Assembly: GCA_023432885.1 (NCBI GenBank)
Contig: JAEZEU010000495.1
Coordinates: forward strand, 1 to 22,233
Direction: 5' to 3'
DNA: 22,233 nucleotides
Origin: Pseudomonadota bacterium
GTDB taxonomy: Bacteria; Pseudomonadota; Alphaproteobacteria; Rhizobiales; Xanthobacteraceae
Shown in pieces: positions 13,789-20,168 of the stretch (its first letter is position 1; the number at the start of each line of letters is the position of its first letter). The notes beneath the pieces are model-generated. The model did not search any database, was not told the DNA's origin, and saw nothing but the letters and a program-made list of their open reading frames with translations. The position numbers and the translations under genes are program-made.

Positions 13789-14547
13789 ATGGCTCGCGTA
13801 TACCGCATTGGCCAGATCGTGCCGAGTTCAAACACGACAATGGAGACGGAAATCCCCGCAATGCTGACGGCGCGGCAAGCAATCCGGCCGGAAGAACGCT
13901 TCACCTTCCACTCCAGCCGGATGCGCATGAAAACCGTCAAGAAGGAGGAACTTGCCGCAATGGACGGCGAGTCCGACCGGTGCGCACTGGAGCTCAGCGA
14001 TGCGCGGATGGACGTGATCGGATATGCCTGCCTGGTCGCGATCATGTCGATGGGGCACGGTTACCACCGCGAGTCACAGGCGCGCCTGCGCGCCCGAACC
14101 GCAGAAAACGGGGCAGAAGCTGCTGTCGTCACCAGTGCCGGCGCCCTCGTCCACGCACTCAAGGTTATCGACGCCCAGAGGATCGCGATCGTTACGCCCT
14201 ATATGAAGCCTCTGACCAAGCTGGTGACCGATTATATCGCCGCTGAAGGTTTTGAAGTGCTCGATTCAGTGGCGCTCGAAATCGCAGACAACCTGGCGGT
14301 CGGCCGTCACGACCCGAGCCGGCTGCCGGGAATCGTTGCGAGCATGAATTTCAAGCAAGCAGACGCCATCGTGCTTTCGGCCTGCGTGCAGATGCCGTCC
14401 CTGGCGGCGGTCGCGCAGGTCGAGGCACAGACGCGCAAACCGGTGTTGACCGCGTCGATCGCGACCACCTACGAAATCCTCAAGGCCCTCGGCCTTGAAC
14501 CGATCGTACCGGGAGCCGGCGCGCTGCTGTCCGGGGCTTACGCCTGA
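13789..14547 (+). CDS. nicE: Maleate isomerase (NicE/PicG-like)
   Basis: A 252-residue member of the Asp/Glu racemase superfamily that converts maleate to fumarate, the last step of pyridinecarboxylate breakdown before the TCA cycle. The N-terminal block RIGQIVPSSNTTMETEIPAM, then FTFHSSRMRMK, ELSDARMDVIGYACLVAIM with Cys81 and IVLSACVQMPSLAAV with Cys199, give the two catalytic cysteines of the family; the ending PGAGALLSGAYA is typical. From memory the sequence closely follows NicE. The frame is open to 13696, but ATG at 13789 has a textbook AGGAGG 7 nt upstream. It is the first gene of the plus operon, 15 nt before the FAD subunit gene, and the upstream region carries a probable MarR operator. 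Arylmalonate decarboxylase-like proteins are more distant alternatives. Confidence 0.94.
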   Translation: MARVYRIGQIVPSSNTTMETEIPAMLTARQAIRPEERFTFHSSRMRMKTVKKEELAAMDGESDRCALELSDARMDVIGYACLVAIMSMGHGYHRESQARLRARTAENGAEAAVVTSAGALVHALKVIDAQRIAIVTPYMKPLTKLVTDYIAAEGFEVLDSVALEIADNLAVGRHDPSRLPGIVASMNFKQADAIVLSACVQMPSLAAVAQVEAQTRKPVLTASIATTYEILKALGLEPIVPGAGALLSGAYA

Positions 14548-14562
14548 CCGCTAGGGCACGAT

Positions 14563-15417
14563 ATGAAATCCGCTCGCTTCAAACGCCACGTTCCCTCAAG
14601 TCTCGAGGAAGCCATTTCCCTCCTCGGCGAGTTGCACGAAGAGGATTGCCGCATCATCGCCGGCGGCCAAAGCCTCGTGCCGATGATGGCGTTCCGCATG
14701 GCACGCCCGGTCCACCTGATCGACATCAACGAAATCGATGATCTGGCGAACCTCACTATCGCCGACGACACGCTCACGATCGAACCGCTGGTTCGTCACG
14801 CTCGGTTCAGCCGGATTAGGACGCCAGGACCGACGGCTGCGCTGCTCGCCCGCGTCATGCATCACATTGCGCATTTCCCGATTCGAACCCGCGGTACGTT
14901 CTGCGGCAGTCTTGCCCATGCCGATCCGGCCTCCGAATGGTGCCTGGTCGCGGCGACGCTCGGGGCGACCGTTCAGGTTCGCAGCACGCGCGGCATCCGT
15001 GCGATCGCGGCTGAAGATCTGTTCGAAGGAATCATGACGACATCGCTGGAATCCGACGAAATGATTGTCAGCGCCCAGCTGCCGTTGCTGCCCTCCGATG
15101 CGAAGTGGGGCTTCTACGAATTCTCGCGCCGGCCCGGCGACTACGCGATCGCTATGGCACTGGTCTCCTATACGATCAGGGACGGCGTGGTCGCCGATGC
15201 ACGCCTTGGGATCGGCGGCGCCGAGGATCGGCCACGCCGCATGCACGAAGCAGAACGTCTTCTGATCGGTCGGCGGCCCTCGCCCGAGCTGTTCGCCGCG
15301 GTCGCCGATGCCGCGGGCGACGCGATCGAGCCGATGGAAGATATCCAGGCAGATGGAAACTATCGCCGCGATCTGATCAGGGTCGCAGTCCGCCGCGCAT
15401 TGGAGACGGTAGAATGA
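14563..15417 (+). CDS. Molybdenum hydroxylase FAD-binding subunit (CoxM type)
   Basis: A 284-residue medium subunit of a xanthine-dehydrogenase-family hydroxylase, which passes electrons from the 2Fe-2S clusters to its FAD. FAD-binding motifs are AGGQSLVPMM at residues 33-42 and TRGTFCGSLAHADPASE at 109-125; the C-terminal CO-dehydrogenase flavoprotein domain follows (RPGDYAIAMALVSY, GIGGAEDRPRRM). Its length is normal for CoxM/NdhF-like subunits. The stop TGA at 15415-15417 overlaps the ATG of the large subunit as ATGA. The ribosome site is weak, so coupling to the maleate isomerase gene 15 nt upstream is likely. Position in an operon with maleate isomerase suggests hydroxylation of an N-heteroaromatic carboxylate. 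Confidence 0.94.
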   Translation: MKSARFKRHVPSSLEEAISLLGELHEEDCRIIAGGQSLVPMMAFRMARPVHLIDINEIDDLANLTIADDTLTIEPLVRHARFSRIRTPGPTAALLARVMHHIAHFPIRTRGTFCGSLAHADPASEWCLVAATLGATVQVRSTRGIRAIAAEDLFEGIMTTSLESDEMIVSAQLPLLPSDAKWGFYEFSRRPGDYAIAMALVSYTIRDGVVADARLGIGGAEDRPRRMHEAERLLIGRRPSPELFAAVADAAGDAIEPMEDIQADGNYRRDLIRVAVRRALETVE

Positions 15418-17747
15418 GCCTCGAAACCGCAGACAAGGACAGTCGCACGTGGGTGGGCCGTCCAATCAAGCGATTCGAGGATCTGCCGCTCGTTTGCGGC
15501 AAGGGAACGTTTACCGCCGACATCAAGGCCAACCTCTATGCGCGCTTTGTGCGCAGCCCCGTCGCGTCCGGCAAGATCGAGCGCATTCAGGCTCCTGAAG
15601 GGGTCAAGCTGATCACCGCTGCCGACCTTGTTGGCGTGAAGCCGATCTATCTCGTATTGCAAAACTATAACTATATTCCGGTGGAACAGCCCCTGCTCGC
15701 TAAGGACGTCGTCCGTTTTGTGGGGGAGCCGGTCGCCGTAGTCGTCGCACAATCCATGGAAGCCGCCGAGGACGCAGCCGATCTCGTCGAAATCGAAATC
15801 AGCGAAACCACACCGGTTGTCACCATTGGAGCCGCGCTCGATCCGAATTCCCCGCTGGTCCATGATCACATTCCGGGAAATGTCGTGGTCGACGCTCAAT
15901 TCTCGTCCGGCCCGGAGCCGGAGAATGTCTACAAGCGGGTGCGGGCGCAAGTAAGGACCAATCGCGAGGCTGCGATGCCCATCGAGCCGCGGCAAGCCCA
16001 TGCCTCCTTCGATCGCATCTCTGGCCGCACCACGCTGACCTGTACAACGCAGTCGCCCCACCTGTTCCGGACTGCGATCGCCGATCTGCTCGGCATCCCG
16101 GAAGCGAAGCTTCGGGTGGTCGCTCCGGATGTGGGCGGCGGCTTCGGCCAGAAGGCAACCCTGCCGCCTGAATTTCCCGTCGTCGCCTGGCTCGCCCGGC
16201 GTTTCGGCACGTCCGTAGCCTGGAATGAAGACCGCCGAGAGAACCTGATGTCGGGCTTTCACGCGCGGGACGCCGAACTGTCGATCGAGGGATCGTTCGA
16301 TTCCAATGGGAAGCTTCTTGCCGTGGAGGCTGACGTTCAGGTGAACGTCGGCGCCTATTCCTCGTTCCCCACGAGCTATGCGGTCGAGCCGCTGATGTCG
16401 CTGAACGAGATGCCCGGAGTCTACGATTTCCAGAGCTATCGCTGCCGCTCGCGGGGTATAGCGACACATACCTGCCCGATGGCGCCCTACCGCGGTGTGG
16501 CCCGCCCCATGATCGTGCTGCTGATGGAGCGACTGTTCGACAACGCTGCGAAGGAGTTCGGACTTGAGCCGACCGAGCTCCGGCGGCGCAACCTGATCCG
16601 CACGTTCCCCTATAAGTCAGTCACCGGCCTGACGTTCGATGAGGCTACCTACCTCGAAACGATGGAAATGGCCGTTGCCGCGATCGACATCCCGGCGTTT
16701 CGCCATAGGCAGCGAGAAGCACGCAAGCAGGGACGCTATCTCGGGTTTGGGGTCTCGACCTTCTCCGAGCGTACCGGCTTCGGCACGCCGGCCTTCGCTG
16801 CACGCAAAATGCAGTTCACGATGGGATGGGAGCAGGTCGAGGTTTCGATGGATCCGTCCGGCTATGTGGAGGCCCGCATCGGCGCCAGCCCTCATGGCCA
16901 AGGTCTGCGCACGACCATTGCCCAGATCGTCGCTGACGAAATCGGGATCTCGCCGGACAAGATCACTGTCCTCCATGGCGATACGGACGCCACGCCCTAC
17001 GGCTGGGGCACGTTCGCAAGTCGTTCGCTCGTCATCGCAGGCGGGGCGAGCAAGCTCGCCGCCGGCAAACTCCAGCTAAAGCTGAAACGGATTGCCGCGC
17101 ATCTTCTCGAAGCTGCCGAAGCCGACATCATCATCAAGGACGGCACCGCGGCGATCTCCGGCACCGATCGGTCGCTCCCCGTCGAAACGCTTGCTCGCGC
17201 CGCGTATCACCGGCTGCCGCAACTCGGCGGCTCGATCGACCCCGGCCTCAGCGAGAAAGCAACATACGATCCCTATGGAACGTTCTCCAATGCCTGCCAC
17301 GCCGCTATTGTCGAGGTCGACATCCACACCGGCAAGGTGATGATCGAGCGCTACGTCGTGATGGAAGACGCCGGCCGGCTGATCAATCCAATGATCGTCG
17401 ACGGGCAGATCCACGGCGGCGTGGTACAGGGCATTGCCAACGCGCTGCTCGAAGAGATCATCTATGACGATACTGGCAATGTCCTCACCACGACGCTCGC
17501 CGATTTCCTGCCGCCCACGTCGCTCGACGTACCGGCCATCGAAATAGGCCACCTGGAGACGCTGACATCGGCGTCGATCACGCACGCCAAGGGCCTGGGC
17601 GAAGGCGGCACGATCGGGCCTCCCGGCGCCATCCTGAACGCCATCAATGATGCGATTGCGCCGCTGGACGCGCAGGTCGACGAGATCCCGGCGACGCCAC
17701 GCAGAATCTACCAGGCACTCAGGCAAGCGAAAGCGAAAGCGTCATGA
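15414..17747 (+). CDS. Molybdenum hydroxylase molybdopterin-binding subunit (CoxL type)
   Basis: A 777-residue catalytic subunit that carries the molybdenum-cytosine-dinucleotide-type cofactor and inserts water-derived oxygen next to a ring nitrogen. Motifs: FVGEPVAVVVA near 102-112, DVGGGFGQK at 239-247, PYRGVARP at 358-365, GQG near 495-497 and the active-site GLGEGG with Glu730. The active-site loop reads PYRGVARP and lacks the AYRCSFR cysteine loop of true CO dehydrogenase, so it is not CoxL in function; nicotinate, picolinate, quinoline or related heteroarene dehydrogenases are the better class. The frame is open to 15105, but the ATG at 15414, overlapping the FAD gene's stop, gives the proper N-terminus. 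It overlaps the FeS gene by ATGA. No XdhC/CoxI-like maturation gene is in view. Confidence 0.95.
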   Translation: MSLETADKDSRTWVGRPIKRFEDLPLVCGKGTFTADIKANLYARFVRSPVASGKIERIQAPEGVKLITAADLVGVKPIYLVLQNYNYIPVEQPLLAKDVVRFVGEPVAVVVAQSMEAAEDAADLVEIEISETTPVVTIGAALDPNSPLVHDHIPGNVVVDAQFSSGPEPENVYKRVRAQVRTNREAAMPIEPRQAHASFDRISGRTTLTCTTQSPHLFRTAIADLLGIPEAKLRVVAPDVGGGFGQKATLPPEFPVVAWLARRFGTSVAWNEDRRENLMSGFHARDAELSIEGSFDSNGKLLAVEADVQVNVGAYSSFPTSYAVEPLMSLNEMPGVYDFQSYRCRSRGIATHTCPMAPYRGVARPMIVLLMERLFDNAAKEFGLEPTELRRRNLIRTFPYKSVTGLTFDEATYLETMEMAVAAIDIPAFRHRQREARKQGRYLGFGVSTFSERTGFGTPAFAARKMQFTMGWEQVEVSMDPSGYVEARIGASPHGQGLRTTIAQIVADEIGISPDKITVLHGDTDATPYGWGTFASRSLVIAGGASKLAAGKLQLKLKRIAAHLLEAAEADIIIKDGTAAISGTDRSLPVETLARAAYHRLPQLGGSIDPGLSEKATYDPYGTFSNACHAAIVEVDIHTGKVMIERYVVMEDAGRLINPMIVDGQIHGGVVQGIANALLEEIIYDDTGNVLTTTLADFLPPTSLDVPAIEIGHLETLTSASITHAKGLGEGGTIGPPGAILNAINDAIAPLDAQVDEIPATPRRIYQALRQAKAKAS

Positions 17748-18235
17748 CCGACCTCGTCGATGTCCGACTCAAGGTGAACGGCGAAGATCATTTCATTCGT
17801 GTTGAGGATCGAAGAACGCTGGCCGACGCATTGCGGGAAAATTGCGATCTGACCGGAACGCATGTCGGCTGTGAGCATGGCGTATGCGGCTCCTGCACAG
17901 TTATCGTTGACGGAACGCCGGTACGCTCGTGCCTGATGTTCGCGTGCCAGGCGCATGGCAAGGTCATCCGCACGGTGGAAGGCCTGGCGACCGATGGAAA
18001 GTTGCATCCATTGCAGCAGAGCTTTATCGATCATCATGGCTTGCAGTGCGGCTTCTGCACGCCAGGCTTCCTGATGCTGGTCGTCGGCGTGCTTGAGTCC
18101 GATCCCCAAGCCAGCGATGACGACGTGATCGACGCCATTTCCTCGAACCTGTGCCGTTGCACAGGCTATCAGAACATCATCAAGGCCGTTCGGGCCGCCC
18201 TGCCCGAAATGCGCGCACAGGGACGGACCGCGTAA
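17744..18235 (+). CDS. Molybdenum hydroxylase 2Fe-2S subunit (CoxS type)
   Basis: A 163-residue small subunit with two 2Fe-2S clusters. The plant-ferredoxin-like N-terminal cluster uses Cys43, Cys48, Cys51 and Cys63 (CEHGVCGSC and SC); the C-terminal four-helix domain uses Cys102, Cys105, Cys137 and Cys139 (CGFCTPG and CRCTGYQNI). All eight ligands are present, and length is normal. It starts with ATG at 17744 overlapping the large subunit's stop, so all three subunits are translationally coupled in the order FAD, Mo, FeS. It ends the plus operon; stem-loops follow at 18285 and 18362. Confidence 0.96.
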   Translation: MTDLVDVRLKVNGEDHFIRVEDRRTLADALRENCDLTGTHVGCEHGVCGSCTVIVDGTPVRSCLMFACQAHGKVIRTVEGLATDGKLHPLQQSFIDHHGLQCGFCTPGFLMLVVGVLESDPQASDDDVIDAISSNLCRCTGYQNIIKAVRAALPEMRAQGRTA

Positions 18236-18284
18236 CTCCCGGCGCTATTCAGCGAGCTGATTCGAGGAACGTTTTCACAAAGCG

Positions 18285-18317
18285 AAAACATCGGCGTTTG
18301 CAGCACGTCGATGTTTT
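18285..18317 (+). terminator. Probable intrinsic terminator after the Mo-hydroxylase operon
   Basis: AAAACATCG at 18285-18293 pairs perfectly with CGATGTTTT at 18309-18317, a 9-bp stem with a 15-nt loop, and a T run (18314-18318) ends the structure. It is 50 nt past the FeS stop. The stem is AU-rich at its base, so efficiency is uncertain. The nested repeat GTTTTC/GAAAAC (18271-18276, 18284-18289) could form an alternative hairpin. Confidence 0.5.
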
Positions 18318-18361
18318 TCCTCTCCGTCGAGCGGCACCCGATCGCCCCAGCAATGATCAGC

Positions 18362-18381
18362 CTGGGACGAGAAGGTCCCAG
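18362..18381 (-). terminator. Stem-loop at the end of the minus-strand operon
   Basis: CTGGGAC at 18362-18368 and GTCCCAG at 18375-18381 form a perfect 7-bp hairpin with a 6-nt loop, 18 nt past the stop of the minus-strand amidohydrolase gene. No T-tract follows on the minus strand, so it may act as a 3' stabiliser or a weak terminator between converging operons. Confidence 0.4.
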
Positions 18382-18398
18382 CGCCGGGCTCCACCCGC

Positions 18399-19367
18399 CT
18401 AACGCTTCTTGATCAAGAGCGGAATGTTGCCGGTCAGGATCTTCTGGCCAACGTCACCCATTGCACGGAGATTCTCAATAAAAGTCCGCACGTCCTTTGG
18501 ATCACGCACTTCCTGAGGATAATCTGTCGCATAGACGATGCGATCGGCCGGGAATTCTATCAACGCAGCCTGGAGTGGCTTCATGGCCCCGCCAATGCCG
18601 GCGGTGTTATAGACAAAGTTACGCGTCAGATAATAGTCAAACGGCTTGTCCGCCTTGCGCCCATGCCGCTCGTTTCCGCGCGTCGCCCAATAATCCTTAT
18701 CCTGGTACATCCGGATACGGCCCAGCAACGATGCCACGTTGCCGCCCAGATGCGAAATGTGCACCGTCAGATCCGGATAGCGATCGAACACGCCGGAGTT
18801 GATCATGCGGATCAGCGCCATGATCAACGAAAACTCCCGTCCCACCGACCGGGCCATATCGTAGCCGTCGAACTGGCGCGAATCGTTGAGCGTGAGCGCC
18901 GGATGCAGGAATACGAACTGGCCGAGGCGCGCCATTTCCTTCCAGAATGGCTCGTAAGCCGGCGAGTCGATGAACCGGCCATTCGCCTCCGACGCGATGA
19001 TCGCGCCATGGAACCCTAACTCGTCGAAGCAGCGCTCGAGCTCCTTGAAGTGCTCGGGACCACCGACAGGGTCGATATGCGCGCAGCCGATGAAGCGGCC
19101 CGGATAGTCCTGTCCGGCCTTCTTGGTCGCTTCGTTGACCTTGCGACACCGCTCGACGTCCGGGACCATCCCGGCCGCGCTGGTGAGGAGAGCCGCGTCG
19201 ATGCCGGCCATATCCATCATGCGAATATGCTCATCCAGGTCGTAGAGCATCGAATGGAACGTATAGCTCGGCGCGCCATTCTCATCGAATTGGGTCTGTG
19301 GCGCCGCGCCCACGTCGTTACGCATGAACTCCCGCGGCGTGAAATGATGCTCAAAATCGATGATCAT
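18399..19367 (-). CDS. Amidohydrolase-2 family protein, gamma-resorcylate-decarboxylase-like metal motif
   Basis: A 322-residue TIM-barrel amidohydrolase-2 protein. The N-terminus IIDFEHHFTP places Glu6 and His8 as an E-x-H pair, the arrangement of gamma-resorcylate and related non-oxidative decarboxylases rather than the H-x-H of ACMSD. Other metal or catalytic residues are His155 (FLHPA), His206 (ISHLGG) and Asp282 (YATDYP). ATG at 19367 has AAGGAAG 8 nt upstream. It follows the GntR regulator gene by 60 nt and is the last gene of this minus operon. It probably decarboxylates, or hydrolyses, an aromatic or heteroaromatic carboxylate produced by the neighbouring Mo hydroxylase. The substrate cannot be read from the sequence. 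Confidence 0.87.
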   Translation of the reverse strand: MIIDFEHHFTPREFMRNDVGAAPQTQFDENGAPSYTFHSMLYDLDEHIRMMDMAGIDAALLTSAAGMVPDVERCRKVNEATKKAGQDYPGRFIGCAHIDPVGGPEHFKELERCFDELGFHGAIIASEANGRFIDSPAYEPFWKEMARLGQFVFLHPALTLNDSRQFDGYDMARSVGREFSLIMALIRMINSGVFDRYPDLTVHISHLGGNVASLLGRIRMYQDKDYWATRGNERHGRKADKPFDYYLTRNFVYNTAGIGGAMKPLQAALIEFPADRIVYATDYPQEVRDPKDVRTFIENLRAMGDVGQKILTGNIPLLIKKR

Positions 19368-19427
19368 TCTTGGTCTTCCTTGTTGAAGGCGGCTGTCTGA
19401 CGATGTCCGGTACGCCGGCCCTTCCGG

Positions 19428-20168
19428 CTACTCATCTCCCAGCCGGAGGAATCGGTCACGGCTGCTCAGGACGTGTTTGGTAACGAGCTGTTCGGCCCGT
19501 TCCGCATCATGACTCTTCAGCGCCGCGACGATTCTCCGGTGCTCGGGGTTGGCCTTCAGCCGGCCGCCTTCCTTGGCGATTCCAATGCGACTGATGAGGT
19601 GCACCTCGTTGATCAGATTCCTGTAGAGGCTGAGCAGCTTCGGACTACCTGCCATCTCGACGATGCGGTTGTGGAAGTGGATGTTCCGCGGATAAAAGTC
19701 CTCCACATCCTGAAGACGGTAGCTCGGCTCCATCCCCTCGACCAACTGCTCCAGCTCCGCGACCTGCTCCCTGGTGATCTTCGGCGCCAGCAATCTGCAC
19801 GCGAACCCCTCCAGACAGGAGCGCACTGTGTACAGGTCGCGAGCCTCCTCTGACGATATCTCACGCACAAATACACCGCGGTTCTTCGATGACCGGAGCA
19901 AGCCGGCGCCCTCAAGTGCGCGGAACGCCTCGCGAATGGGTCCGCGGCTCACGCCGAGTCTGGTCGCAAGATCAATCTCGTTGAGCTTGTCTCCTGGCCT
20001 CAGGTCGCCGCGCAGAATCATGTTCGAGAGCGATTCCTGTACCGCCTGGGGAAGCGATTTCGACTGAATGATCCTGAGATCGTCTGATCCCACGCGCCTG
20101 TCCCCGGCGCCGGAATCCTGCGCTTCGGCATTGGATCGTTTCATTTGACCAAGTAGCAAAGAGTTCAT
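19428..20168 (-). CDS. GntR-family transcriptional regulator, FCD subfamily
   Basis: A 246-residue regulator. Residues about 38-105 are the GntR winged helix, with LNEIDLATRLGVSRGPIREAFRALEGAGLL and the wing NRGVFV; residues 110-240 are the all-helical FCD effector domain, with likely metal-binding His166 (HFHNRIV), His210 (NPEHRRIV) and His232 (KHVLS). The ATG at 20168 overlaps the stop of the molybdopterin-subunit gene as ATGA, so the regulator is made from the same transcript; a second ATG at 20144 is possible. Its ligand is probably a carboxylic acid, which is the usual FCD effector class. Its operator is probably in the promoter outside the window; the TGGT-N2-ACCA palindrome at 5836 is the only candidate site seen. 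Confidence 0.93.
   Translation of the reverse strand: MNSLLLGQMKRSNAEAQDSGAGDRRVGSDDLRIIQSKSLPQAVQESLSNMILRGDLRPGDKLNEIDLATRLGVSRGPIREAFRALEGAGLLRSSKNRGVFVREISSEEARDLYTVRSCLEGFACRLLAPKITREQVAELEQLVEGMEPSYRLQDVEDFYPRNIHFHNRIVEMAGSPKLLSLYRNLINEVHLISRIGIAKEGGRLKANPEHRRIVAALKSHDAERAEQLVTKHVLSSRDRFLRLGDE

Noticed and set aside
15105..15413. 103-codon N-terminal extension of the first Mo subunit
   Set aside because: It overlaps the FAD subunit in another frame and is Arg-rich; the ATGA-coupled ATG at 15414 gives the family-typical N-terminus.
15414..17747. True aerobic CO dehydrogenase large subunit (CoxL form I)
   Set aside because: The loop is PYRGVARP, without the AYRCSFR cysteine that binds copper in CO dehydrogenase; the operon context is maleate isomerase.
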